Source of the DNA: an uncultured Verrucomicrobia subdivision 3 bacterium
GTDB lineage: Bacteria > Verrucomicrobiota > Verrucomicrobiia > Limisphaerales > UBA8199
Direction of reading: 5' to 3'
Assembly: GCA_903912925.1 (NCBI GenBank)
Contig: CAIWJG010000171.1
Span: 1 to 56,482 of the forward strand
Length of the DNA stretch: 56,482 nucleotides
Shown: positions 21,574-29,477 of the stretch, piece after piece
How the letters are laid out: each line of letters opens with the position of its first letter
Numbering within the stretch: position 1 is the stretch's first letter
Made by a program: the position numbers and the translations under genes
The notes under the pieces: model-generated
Database searches by the model: none
What the model was told of the DNA's origin: nothing
What the model saw: only the letters and a program-made list of their open reading frames with translations

Positions 21574-22140
21574 ATGACCAAATCTCTCGGGGCCAAGACT
21601 CTCATTTACCCAGCGCCGGTGCTGGTGGTGGGCACCTACGACAAAGCTGGCAAACCCAATGTGATGACCGCTTCCTGGGGCGGCATCTGCTGCTCTCAGC
21701 CGCCGTGTGTGGCGGTTTCTTTGCGCACGGCAACCTGCTCCCACGGAAACATCGTGGACCGGGGGGCCTTTACGATTAGCATTCCGTCCGAGCAATACGT
21801 CAAAGAGGTGGATTACTTCGGACTGGTGTCCGGCCGGAGCATGGATAAGTTTGCGGCGACGAAGCTGACGCCGGTGAAGAGCAAGCTGGTGGATGCCCCG
21901 TATGTGAAAGAGTTTCCGCTCGTGATGGAGTGCAAGCTGGTGCATGTGGCGGAGTTGGGCCTGCATACGCAGTTCGTCGGCGAGGTGATTGACGCCAAAG
22001 CCGACGAGAGCATCATCGGCGAGGGCGGGGCCATTGACATCAAGAAGCTCAAGCCGCTGGTCTTCACGCCGGACACGCAGGACTATTACGGGATCGGCAG
22101 CTTCAAAGGGAAGGTCTTCTCGTCCGGAAAGGGCATCTGA
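21574..22140 (+). CDS. Flavin reductase-like FMN-binding protein
   Basis: 188 residues with the flavin reductase-like split-barrel fold. [30 protein letters not shown] opens the family, followed by [14 protein letters not shown] and [18 protein letters not shown]. Such proteins bind FMN and reduce flavins or act as flavoprotein partners. CCSQPP and SHGN are unusual local details but lie in the normal FMN region. Start ATG 21574 is 25 bp after the oxidoreductase stop, so co-transcription is likely, and a redox pairing with it is possible but unproven. Confidence 0.88.
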   Translation: MTKSLGAKTLIYPAPVLVVGTYDKAGKPNVMTASWGGICCSQPPCVAVSLRTATCSHGNIVDRGAFTISIPSEQYVKEVDYFGLVSGRSMDKFAATKLTPVKSKLVDAPYVKEFPLVMECKLVHVAELGLHTQFVGEVIDAKADESIIGEGGAIDIKKLKPLVFTPDTQDYYGIGSFKGKVFSSGKGI

Positions 22141-22182
22141 TTGGCACTGGATTTCACCAGCAAGACCTGACAACACTTGATT

Positions 22183-23580
22183 ATGGCAGAAAAGAGTTTG
22201 AGCGAACTTCCACGTGAGCTGCGCGTGCTCTACACCAAGGGCCATGAGGCTTTGCAGCGGGACAACCTCGATTACGCGATTGATCTCTTCAATCAAGTGC
22301 TGGCCAAAGACCCTGCGATCTACGAGTGCCGCAAGGAGCTGCGAACGGCGCAGAAGAAGAAGGCCGGCGCTGGCTCAGGCTTCTTCAAGAAGATGCTGAG
22401 CAGCGCGGGATCATCGCCGCTCATGGCGAAGGCCCACATGGAATTAGCCAAGAACCCGGCCGAGGCGCTCAAGATCGCCGAGCAAATCCTCAACGGAGAA
22501 CCGACCAGCTCCGGCGCGCACAAGCTGGTGGTGGAAGCGGCCACCGCCCTGGAACTGCCGCGGACCGCCGTCCTCTCGCTGGAAATCCTGGCAGCTAATT
22601 CGCCCAAGGACCGGGATATAGCCGTCAAGTTTGCCAACGCGCTGGCGGACTCCGGCGAGGTAGGGCGGGCAGAGAAGGTCCTGGCGGACCTCTATCGCTC
22701 CTTCCCAACCGACAATGATTTGGCCCAGGCGCTCAAAGACCTTTCCGCGCGTAAGACGCTCAACGAAGGCGGCTATGACGCGCTGGCGGATGGCACGGGC
22801 TCCTATCGTGACATCCTCAAGAACAAAGATGAAGCCGTCTCGCTGGAGCAGCAGAATCGCCAGGTCAAAACGGAGGACGTTGCCGAGCGGCTGATCAACG
22901 AATACGAGGCGCGCCTCAAGACCGAGCCGAAGAACCTGAAGCTGCTGCGTTCGTTGGCGGAGTTATGCACGCAGAAGAAGCAGTTCGACCGCGCCCTGGA
23001 ATATTACGGGCAAATCAAGACCTCGGAGGCCGGCGCCGACGCTTCACTGGATCGCAACATTGCGGACACGATGGGGCGGAAATTGGACTATGAGATGTCG
23101 CTGCTTGACCTGAGCGCGCCGGATCACGCGGAGAAAGTGGCGAAGCTTCAGGCCGAGAAGCTGGCCTACCAACTAGCCGAGTGCCAGAAGCGCGTCGAAC
23201 GGTTTTCGACGGACCTGCAAATCCGGTTCGAGCTGGGGCAGCTCTATTTCCAGGCGGGCAAGATCTCTGAGGCCATGAAGGAATTTCAGAAGGCCCAAAA
23301 CAACCCTCACCGGCGCATCCAGGCTCTGAGCTATCTCGGGCAGTGCTTCGCCCGGCGCGGCATCAATGACTTGGCCGCCAGCACATTGCAAGATGCCATC
23401 AAGGAGAAGGTGGGCTTTGACGACGAAAAGAAGGAGCTGGTTTACCTGCTGGGTTGCATTTACGAGAAAATGGACAAACGCGACGAGGCGATCGCGCAAT
23501 TCAAATTGATCTACGCCGTTGATGTCGGCTATAAGGACGTCAGTGACAAGATTGATGCCTTTTACGGCGGACAAGCCTGA
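22183..23580 (+). CDS. TPR-repeat protein
   Basis: 465 residues from ATG 22183 (MAEKSLSELPREL). It has at least six TPR-like helix pairs: LYTKGHEALQRDNLDYAIDL near the start, then KLLRSLAELCTQKKQFDRAL, RFELGQLYFQAGKISEAMKE, LSYLGQCFARRGINDLAAST and LGCIYEKMDKRDEAIAQF near the end. No signal peptide or membrane span, so it is probably a cytoplasmic scaffold. A basic FFKKMLSS segment near residue 65 interrupts the helices. Its partner is not indicated by context. It may be transcribed with the upstream flavin reductase-like gene (42-bp gap). Confidence 0.85.
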   Translation: MAEKSLSELPRELRVLYTKGHEALQRDNLDYAIDLFNQVLAKDPAIYECRKELRTAQKKKAGAGSGFFKKMLSSAGSSPLMAKAHMELAKNPAEALKIAEQILNGEPTSSGAHKLVVEAATALELPRTAVLSLEILAANSPKDRDIAVKFANALADSGEVGRAEKVLADLYRSFPTDNDLAQALKDLSARKTLNEGGYDALADGTGSYRDILKNKDEAVSLEQQNRQVKTEDVAERLINEYEARLKTEPKNLKLLRSLAELCTQKKQFDRALEYYGQIKTSEAGADASLDRNIADTMGRKLDYEMSLLDLSAPDHAEKVAKLQAEKLAYQLAECQKRVERFSTDLQIRFELGQLYFQAGKISEAMKEFQKAQNNPHRRIQALSYLGQCFARRGINDLAASTLQDAIKEKVGFDDEKKELVYLLGCIYEKMDKRDEAIAQFKLIYAVDVGYKDVSDKIDAFYGGQA

Positions 23581-23824
23581 GGAACTGATGCTGGGACGGG
23601 CCCCGTATCAATGGGAGTGTTTTGGGGAGTGGCCATGATCAGCCAGAACGGCTTCGTCAAGGCAGCGGCAGAAGTGTGAAACCTGTCAAAGCCTTGTAAC
23701 CCCGCAGACCCTTCCCGTCTATATCGCAGATTAGTCCGCTGCTGTGGGGCACATTCCGGGGCTGGCGGGGGCGGACCAAACCAAGTGCAAAGTTTGGCTT
23801 GGCCTCGACTCTATCAGCACAAAG

Positions 23825-24928
23825 TTAGACGTTGAATTTGAAGAGCAGCACGTCCCCGTCTTGAACGACGTACTCTTTGCCTTCGATGCGGTAGAGACCC
23901 TTTTCTCGGGCTGCTGCCACCGAACCGCACTCGACCAGGTCATCGTAAGCGACCGTTTCTGCTTTAATGAATCCGCGCTCAAAATCGCTGTGAATGGCCC
24001 CCGCAGCTTTTGGCGCAGTGTCGCCAGCAGAGATAGTCCAGGCCCGGACTTCTTTCTCACCTGCTGTGAAATAGGTACGAAGCCCCAACAGGCGATAGGT
24101 GCTGCGGATCAAGGCACCGATGCCTGATTCCTGCACGCCGAGGGCCTGGAGAAACTCATGAGCCTCCGCCGGGGAGAGGTCAACGAGGTCGCTCTCAATC
24201 TGCGCGCTGATGACCACGGTCTGGCAGGCAATGTGCGTCCTGGTGTAGTCGCGCACCTTCTGGACGTGGGGGTTGGAGTCGGCGGTAGCCAAGTCGCTTT
24301 CTTTGACGTTGGCAGCGAAAATAGTCGGTTTGTCCGTGAGCAGGAAGAATCCTCTGGCGATGGCCTTTTGCTCCGACGTAAGCTTGAGGGTAATGGCGGG
24401 CTTGCCCGCATTGAGATGGGGCACCAGCAGGTTGAGCACTTCGGCCTCGCCCAGCGCAACCTTGTCGCCCCTTTTAGCCTCCTTGGCTCCTTTGTCGCGA
24501 CGCCTTTGCGCCGACTCTAAATCCGCCAGCACCAACTCGGTTAGGACGGTTTCGATGTCGCGGATGGGATCTATATCGCCCGCCACGTGATGGATGTCCG
24601 AGTCTTCGAAGCAGCGCACGACCTGCACAATGGCATCCACTTCGCGGATATGGGTAAGGAACTTGTTGCCCAATCCCTCGCCCTGAGAGGCTCCTTTCAC
24701 GAGTCCGGCGATATCAACAAATTCTACGGCCGCGGGGATGATAACGGAGGTGCGGGCGATCCCGGACAGTACCGTCGCCCGCTCATCCGGCACCGTGACA
24801 ATGCCGATGTTGGGATCAATGGTGCAAAACGGGTAATTAGCCGCCTCCGCTTTGCGGGTGCGGGTCACGGCATTAAACAAGGTGGACTTGCCTACATTGG
24901 GCAAGCCAACAATTCCAGCTCTCAGCAT
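23825..24928 (-). CDS. ychF: Redox-regulated ATPase YchF (OLA1 family)
   Basis: 367 residues, the normal YchF length. N-terminal [18 protein letters not shown] (P-loop, residues about 6-23), [14 protein letters not shown], the [20 protein letters not shown] switch region and a C-terminal TGS domain ([20 protein letters not shown]) are all present. OLA1/YchF proteins hydrolyse ATP in preference to GTP and associate with ribosomes and stress responses. The gene is convergent with the TPR gene and leaves 245 bp between them in which I see nothing. Confidence 0.97.
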   Translation of the reverse strand: MLRAGIVGLPNVGKSTLFNAVTRTRKAEAANYPFCTIDPNIGIVTVPDERATVLSGIARTSVIIPAAVEFVDIAGLVKGASQGEGLGNKFLTHIREVDAIVQVVRCFEDSDIHHVAGDIDPIRDIETVLTELVLADLESAQRRRDKGAKEAKRGDKVALGEAEVLNLLVPHLNAGKPAITLKLTSEQKAIARGFFLLTDKPTIFAANVKESDLATADSNPHVQKVRDYTRTHIACQTVVISAQIESDLVDLSPAEAHEFLQALGVQESGIGALIRSTYRLLGLRTYFTAGEKEVRAWTISAGDTAPKAAGAIHSDFERGFIKAETVAYDDLVECGSVAAAREKGLYRIEGKEYVVQDGDVLLFKFNV

Positions 24929-25369
24929 AAATCAAATCTTCAGTTGCGATGGACCTATCGTGCTTGATAATACCGGGGGCACTCCCTGATCTGCTGATCG
25001 CAGCTCATTAGATCTAGCGCTTAGATCTATAGGTCGCTCTCATTATTGCGTCATTTTGAGCCGCGGCACAACTTTATTTCTTCACTCAACGGGCGCCTAT
25101 TCCGCCTGTCATTTCGTGTATTTCGTCGTTTCAACTGCTGTTTTCAGGTTTATCTGTGTTATCCGCGAAATCCGTGGTTCCAACGGCTGTTTTTACAGGG
25201 CTGCACCAAGCTCTTGAGATCCAGGCGACAGGGATGGGTTCCCCTCTCATTTTCCAGAATCAGCCCTGCCGGGTTGGACTGGTCACCAGAGTGGAATGGG
25301 AAAACCTCACGGACGCCCGCGTCAGTGCGCACTAATCCGAGCTTGATGCAACCCTGCCGCAGTACCCAT
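24929..25369. other. Gene-free stretch with relic repeats
   Basis: No convincing gene. Short phrases such as GTGTTATCCGCGAAATCCG and GTTTATCTGTG resemble the intergenic text near 45215-45240 (ATCTGTGTTCATCCGTGG), suggesting remnants of a dispersed repeat. Frames on either strand here lack domain similarity. Confidence 0.4.
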
Positions 25370-25405
25370 TTGACACACCATGATTCGTGATACATTGTGT
25401 TTCAC
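25370..25405 (+). promoter_or_regulatory. Promoter and palindromic operator of the toxin-antitoxin pair
   Basis: TTGACA (25370-25375) is followed after 15 bp by TACATT (25391-25396). The palindrome GTGATACA-TTG-TGTTTCAC (25387-25405, one mismatch) overlaps the -10 region and ends just before the antitoxin ATG. This is the expected place for autoregulation by an antitoxin-toxin complex. Confidence 0.55.
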
Positions 25406-25657
25406 ATGAAAACGGCCTCAGTCAGAGATTTGAGACAAGACTTCGCCCGCGTCCTGGCCTGGGTTCAGGCGGGGGAGGAAGTCGCCATCACGATGAGACG
25501 GCAGGCGGTGGCCCGGTTGATTCCGTTGCCGCGCCAGAAGCGGGTCAAACGACCGATGCCCGACCTGGCGGCTCGGCTCACGAAGGTGTTCGGTCAGCGG
25601 GTCATTGCGGACAAGACGATGAAGGCTATCACGGACCTGGATCGGGGGCCCATTTGA
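25406..25657 (+). CDS. Phd/YefM-type antitoxin
   Basis: 83 residues from ATG 25406 (MKTASVRDLRQDFARVLAWV). The N-terminal fold with VRDLRQDFARVLAWVQAGEEVAIT and RRQAVARLIPLP is the Phd/YefM DNA-binding domain, and the C-terminal MPDLAARLTKVFGQR region is the flexible toxin-neutralising tail. An upstream in-frame ATG at 25397 is possible, but the operator palindrome ends at 25405 and favours 25406. It overlaps the toxin gene by four bases. Confidence 0.85.
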   Translation: MKTASVRDLRQDFARVLAWVQAGEEVAITMRRQAVARLIPLPRQKRVKRPMPDLAARLTKVFGQRVIADKTMKAITDLDRGPI

Positions 25658-26091
25658 AAGCCTATGCCGACTCCAACTTCATCGTGGCGCTGTATGTGCA
25701 GCAACAGAGTTCGCCGAAAGCCATTGCGTTCATGGAGCGTTACGGGCAGGCCCTGCCCTTTACGCCCTGGCATCGCCTGGAGGTTCGCAACGCCCTCCGC
25801 CTGGCGGTTTGCCAACAGGTGAGGGATTCGCTTCAAGCCAAAACGCAGCTCAAGCAAATAGACGCCGACCTCAAGGAAGAAGCGTTGCTGGTCCACCAGG
25901 CAATTGATTGGATAGACGTGTTGCGCGAGGCGGAGAAACTGGGAGCAAATCACAACGAGACTATCGGGTGCCGCAGTGCGGACCTGTTTCATATCGCCGC
26001 GGCAGTGCAGCTTGGATGTGAGCAGTTCCTGACGTTTGACATCAAACAGACGACCATGGCCAAAGCCGCTGGACTGGCCGTGAAGCCCTAA
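25654..26091 (+). CDS. PIN-domain toxin (VapC-like ribonuclease)
   Basis: 145 residues from a TTG at 25654 that overlaps the antitoxin stop (TTGA); no ATG exists at the proper N-terminus. Catalytic acids of the PIN fold are D6 (YADSNF), E43 (HRLEVRNAL), D110 (SADLFHIAAA) and D129 (LTFDIKQ), all intact. The frame also runs upstream within the antitoxin gene, but that part is not conserved. Toxins of this family usually cut tRNA or rRNA and are held inactive by the antitoxin. The rare start and coupling would keep toxin output below antitoxin output. Confidence 0.88.
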   Translation: MKAYADSNFIVALYVQQQSSPKAIAFMERYGQALPFTPWHRLEVRNALRLAVCQQVRDSLQAKTQLKQIDADLKEEALLVHQAIDWIDVLREAEKLGANHNETIGCRSADLFHIAAAVQLGCEQFLTFDIKQTTMAKAAGLAVKP

Positions 26092-26170
26092 CGCGCAACC
26101 CTTTTGGCCGGAGTTGACACACGAGTCCTTGTCGTTGCCGCGGGGCTGTTCCTCGACCCCAGCGTTCTCT

Positions 26171-26215
26171 AGAGAATGAGCCTCCTTACGTCGGCTGCTA
26201 CGATGATACGCTTTC
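26171..26215 (+). repeat. 45-bp direct repeat, copy 1
   Basis: Begins AGAGAATGAGCCTCCTTACG. It matches 27491-27535 at 42 of 45 positions in the same orientation. The CCTCCTTACGTCGGCTGCTAC part resembles the arm of the MITE-like elements (ACTCCTTACGTCGTCTCCTAC), so it may be a solo end of a related element. Confidence 0.7.
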
Positions 26216-26272
26216 TACAACCGGCGCGGCGTGCGCAGGGCTGCATCTCATGGGCGTGTAGCCGATGGTCGA

Positions 26273-26342
26273 AAGCTCCTAAAGGAGCTTGGCCGAGCCT
26301 CCAAGGTGGGCGTTACTATAAACATGGCGCTCCTAACGGAGC
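26273..26342. repeat. Paired AGCTCC hairpins
   Basis: AAGCTCC-TAAA-GGAGCTT (26273-26290) and GCTCC-TAAC-GGAGC (26329-26342) lie 38 bp apart. They look like a second small palindromic repeat family, in the gene-free stretch 26092-26540. Confidence 0.55.
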
Positions 26343-26540
26343 TGAGCCCATCTCCGTCGCTGAAGATACGTATTATCCCGAAGCGTACCAGGCGCGCTAC
26401 GGCGCGCTGCGCCCCATCATCCCCTCAAATGCAGAAGTGGAGGCACGAACATGCGCATACCGGGACCCTTTTACATTCAAACCCTCACCGGCTCGCTTGC
26501 GAGTTGCACGGGATAAGGTGATTAAATATCGTTCTCCAAT

Positions 26541-27263
26541 ATGGCAACCCGCAGAACAAAGCGACCGCAGGACGACTGGGCTCATGCAGAGCTCGACAAC
26601 GCCATTGCGCAGGCACGGAAGGCAGGGACGTGGTCAAACGAAGCAACCATTCTGATCTGCGATCCGTCTTGCCGGGAAGAACTCGTCCGTTGGATCAATG
26701 AGCGCATTTGGCCCGGCGTTTTGCGCATGTTCAACGGCACCGAGTTGGTTCCGGACCCAGCTTCGGCGGATGGACAGCCGCAGATCAGGCAGGAAGGGAT
26801 GTCCGAGACGAGCATGTCCTTTGTATTCCTGATGCGCCGCCTCGAGGACGCGGGAGTAGAGATCGGGGAGAATCCGTATTTCTGCCGCATCACCACACAA
26901 TGCCGACGGCGCAGCTTCTTCATTCAGACAGATTTCTATCTTCATTTTCCGGAATCGATCGATATGGCTCGGCTCAAGGCTTTGCTGGGCAATCCCAAGT
27001 TTGTCGGCAACCCCCCGAAGCTTAGCTACGAAACAGGGCATGGCGACCACCCCGGCATCTTGATCGTCGGATTCAACTTCGGCAGCGGTTGCGGCTATGA
27101 AGGCATGCTTCCCTTGGAGACAATGCTGGCCGAGTTGGCCGAGCATGTGAACTATCTGCGCCGATTGATCCGCGCGGTGCGGCAGTTGAGCACCGATTAC
27201 GATAGCGAGCCGCATCTACGCGCTGTGGTGCGCGAGCTTGAGAAGTGCTTCCCGGCGGAGTGA
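26541..27263 (+). CDS. Hypothetical protein, orphan
   Basis: 240 residues, no family recognised. Composition is that of a soluble globular protein without signal peptide or membrane span: LICDPSCREELVRWINERIW early, MSFVFLMRRLEDAGVEIGEN in the middle, and a glycine-rich VGFNFGSGCGYEGMLPLETM before a helical C-terminus. Frame choice is supported by length and balanced composition. It is isolated between gene-poor stretches and enclosed by two 45-bp direct repeats, so it may be a transferred gene. The start ATG at 26541 has no clear ribosome-binding site. Confidence 0.65.
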   Translation: MATRRTKRPQDDWAHAELDNAIAQARKAGTWSNEATILICDPSCREELVRWINERIWPGVLRMFNGTELVPDPASADGQPQIRQEGMSETSMSFVFLMRRLEDAGVEIGENPYFCRITTQCRRRSFFIQTDFYLHFPESIDMARLKALLGNPKFVGNPPKLSYETGHGDHPGILIVGFNFGSGCGYEGMLPLETMLAELAEHVNYLRRLIRAVRQLSTDYDSEPHLRAVVRELEKCFPAE

Positions 27264-27490
27264 GCTAGCCTTGTATTCTCGTCTGGTCTTCCCTGCTGCC
27301 TCTTGCACTGAAACCACTAGCGCCGTCATTGTTCCAGAGCCCATTCACGTGCGTAGTAAGGAGGCTCTGATCAAGTCGCGGCTTATTCCAAGTTGCGTTC
27401 AAAATGAGCCGAACTGCCCGCAGGACGGGTGAGGGGCAGGTTCGGGCTTTGCTGGGGGAGTTAATCTCAGGTTGAACGCGAACTGGAATT

Positions 27491-27535
27491 AGAGAATGAG
27501 CCTCCTTACGCCGGCTGCTACCGTGATACGCTTTC
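27491..27535 (+). repeat. 45-bp direct repeat, copy 2
   Basis: Second copy of the 26171-26215 repeat, with three substitutions. Copy 2 lies 24 bp before the 3' end of the prenyl synthase gene. The 295-bp gap 27264-27558 otherwise contains nothing recognisable. Confidence 0.7.
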
Positions 27536-27558
27536 CCGGGCGTTGGCGCCTCGGCGGG

Positions 27559-28512
27559 TTAGCGGTCCCGGCGCAAGAGGAATTCCGCCAATGCTTCCAG
27601 CGCCACGGCTTTGCCTTTGAACGACTTCAGGGAGCTGAAGGCCCGCCGGGTTAACTGGGCGGCGATCTTGCGCGATTGTTCCAGGCCGACAATGGATGGG
27701 TAGGTCGCCTTTTGCGCTTTGGTGTCTTTGCCGGCGGTCTTGCCAAGCTTCTCGCTCGTTTGGGTTACGTCGAGGATGTCGTCAATCACCTGGAAGGCCA
27801 GGCCCACGTTGTAGCCGAAGGCCGTCAGCGCCTTCAGTTGGGCGGGCGTGCAATTGGCGCTCATGCCGCCCAGCCGGACAGAGCAACACAGCAACGCGGA
27901 GGTCTTTCGCTCGTGAATGTAGCGGAGCTGCCCGGCTGAGAGCCTCTTCCCTTCGCCTTCCAGGTCGGCAACCTGTCCAGCAATCAACTGCAGCGAACCC
28001 GCCGCGCGAGCCAGCTCCAGGATGATGGTCTGGTGCGAATAGCGGGGCCAGCCCTCGCACTTGGCGGCGATTTCAAAGGCCTGGGTCAAAAGGGCGTCGC
28101 CCGCAAGCACCGCCACTCCCTCGCCAAAGACCTTATGGTTGGTCAGTTTGCCGCGCCGGTAATCGTCATTGTCCATCGCGGGAAGGTCGTCGTGGACCAA
28201 TGAGTAGGTGTGGATGCATTCAACGGCACAGGCCAGAGGATACGCGTCGGCTTCGTCGCCCCCACAGGCTGCGGCTGCGGCCAGGCATAAGGCGGGCCGG
28301 ATACGCTTGCCGCCGGCAAACAGTGAATAGCGCATCGCGCGGTGGATCGTGCCGGGTTTGACCGTCGCCGTCGGCAGGAACTCAGCCAGTGCCCGGTTAA
28401 CCGCCGCGGTACGCGAAGCCAAATAATCCTGAAGCTGAAATGGCTCTTGGCTGCGTGAATTCAAGTGGTTAGTCTTAACGAACATGCGGCGTTGTTTTAG
28501 GGAAAACGACAT
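27559..28512 (-). CDS. Polyprenyl (farnesyl/geranylgeranyl) diphosphate synthase
   Basis: 317 residues; a start at residue 10 (28485) is equally plausible. It condenses isopentenyl diphosphate with allylic diphosphates. The first aspartate-rich motif DDLPAMDNDD is at 108-117, and the second, DDILD, at 244-248. FAGGKRIRPALCL (65-77) and LAGDALLTQAFE are conserved. The two residues between the first DD pair and the motif end suggest the short-chain (IspA-like) type with an 'MDNDD' spacing. Product length cannot be decided. No dxs or xseB follows, as is common elsewhere. The gene is divergent from rpoZ. Confidence 0.92.
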   Translation of the reverse strand: MSFSLKQRRMFVKTNHLNSRSQEPFQLQDYLASRTAAVNRALAEFLPTATVKPGTIHRAMRYSLFAGGKRIRPALCLAAAAACGGDEADAYPLACAVECIHTYSLVHDDLPAMDNDDYRRGKLTNHKVFGEGVAVLAGDALLTQAFEIAAKCEGWPRYSHQTIILELARAAGSLQLIAGQVADLEGEGKRLSAGQLRYIHERKTSALLCCSVRLGGMSANCTPAQLKALTAFGYNVGLAFQVIDDILDVTQTSEKLGKTAGKDTKAQKATYPSIVGLEQSRKIAAQLTRRAFSSLKSFKGKAVALEALAEFLLRRDR

Positions 28513-28614
28513 TGCCGCGCAAGTGCATTCAGCGCATAGAATATACAGAATATTTATGTTGCGTTCGGAGCCGAAGCAGCTACTGTACCGCTCTCTATTT
28601 CAAACACCTAAGCT

Positions 28615-28869
28615 TTGAACGCTGAACTTACAAAAAGGGCACTGGAGAAGGTTGGAAACCCCAACGTTCTGGTCAATCTGCTTTCACGCCGCGTCCGCCA
28701 GATCACCTCGGGCGGAGGCAAGATGAGCCGGCCTTTGGTGGCGGATACGGGGCATCTGGGGGCCGCGGACATCGCCTTGCTTGAGATTATCGAAGAGAAA
28801 ATGGGCTTCGAAATGCCGGAGATTACCGAATTGGTCCGGCCCGTAGCGAAGAAGCGCAAGAAGCGATAG
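28615..28869 (+). CDS. rpoZ: RNA polymerase omega subunit
   Basis: 84 residues from a TTG start at 28615 (MNAELTKRALEKVGNPNVLV). The VNLLSRRVRQITSGG and LVADTGHLGAADIALLEIIE segments match the omega subunit as found in Verrucomicrobiota, which is shorter and more divergent than the E. coli protein. Omega helps RNA polymerase assembly. A basic tail (KKRKKR) ends it. smpB follows after 82 bp. No spoT or gmk neighbour is present. Confidence 0.75.
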   Translation: MNAELTKRALEKVGNPNVLVNLLSRRVRQITSGGGKMSRPLVADTGHLGAADIALLEIIEEKMGFEMPEITELVRPVAKKRKKR

Positions 28870-28951
28870 CCGGACAGCCAATCCGAAGTCCGAAGCTCGA
28901 CTCCGACTTTGCGTCCCGGGCTTGTTCAGGGATTCGGGTTGCGGATCTCCA

Positions 28952-29407
28952 ATGGCCGACATTCTGACCAACCCCAAAGCGCGGCGCGATTACCATATCC
29001 TCGAAACCTTCGAGGCGGGCATCGTGTTGCACGGCACCGAGGTTAAAGCCCTGCGCGCCGGCAAAGGCCAGCTCAGCGATGCCTTTGCCCGCGTGGAGAA
29101 TAGCGAGGCCTATCTATACAACGTCCATATCGACGAGTACTCCCACGGGAATCTTTACAATCACCAGCCCAAGGCCCCGCGCAAGCTGCTGCTGCACAAG
29201 TCGGAAATTCGCAAACTCTTTGGCCTGGTGGCGGTCAAAGGCAACGCCTTGGTGCCGCTTTCGTTCTATTGGAAGAACGGCAAAGTCAAGGTGGCTCTGG
29301 CCGTGGGCAAGGGCAAAGTGGAATACGATAAACGCGAGGATTTGAAGGAACGGGAGGCCGATCGTGAGCTCAAGCGGGCGACGATGCGGCGGTTCAAAGA
29401 GAAATAA
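28952..29407 (+). CDS. smpB: SsrA-binding protein SmpB
   Basis: 151 residues from ATG 28952 (MADILTNPKARRDYHILETF); an upstream in-frame start (28922) adds ten non-conserved residues. SmpB binds tmRNA and rescues stalled ribosomes. AGIVLHGTEVKALRAGK, YLYNVHIDEYSHGN and the basic C-terminal tail (KRATMRRFKEK) are family features. No tmRNA gene was recognised nearby. The smpB position beside rpoZ is ordinary housekeeping context. Confidence 0.96.
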   Translation: MADILTNPKARRDYHILETFEAGIVLHGTEVKALRAGKGQLSDAFARVENSEAYLYNVHIDEYSHGNLYNHQPKAPRKLLLHKSEIRKLFGLVAVKGNALVPLSFYWKNGKVKVALAVGKGKVEYDKREDLKEREADRELKRATMRRFKEK

Positions 29408-29477
29408 GCGGCGAAAGTGGTTGCAATTTGCCACAGCCCATGAATTTAATGGCCCGGTAAATCGTCAATAAAGTCCC

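Noticed and set aside
26171..26655. 159-residue frame starting in the first 45-bp repeat
   Set aside because: It overlaps repeats and the start of the better-supported orphan gene.
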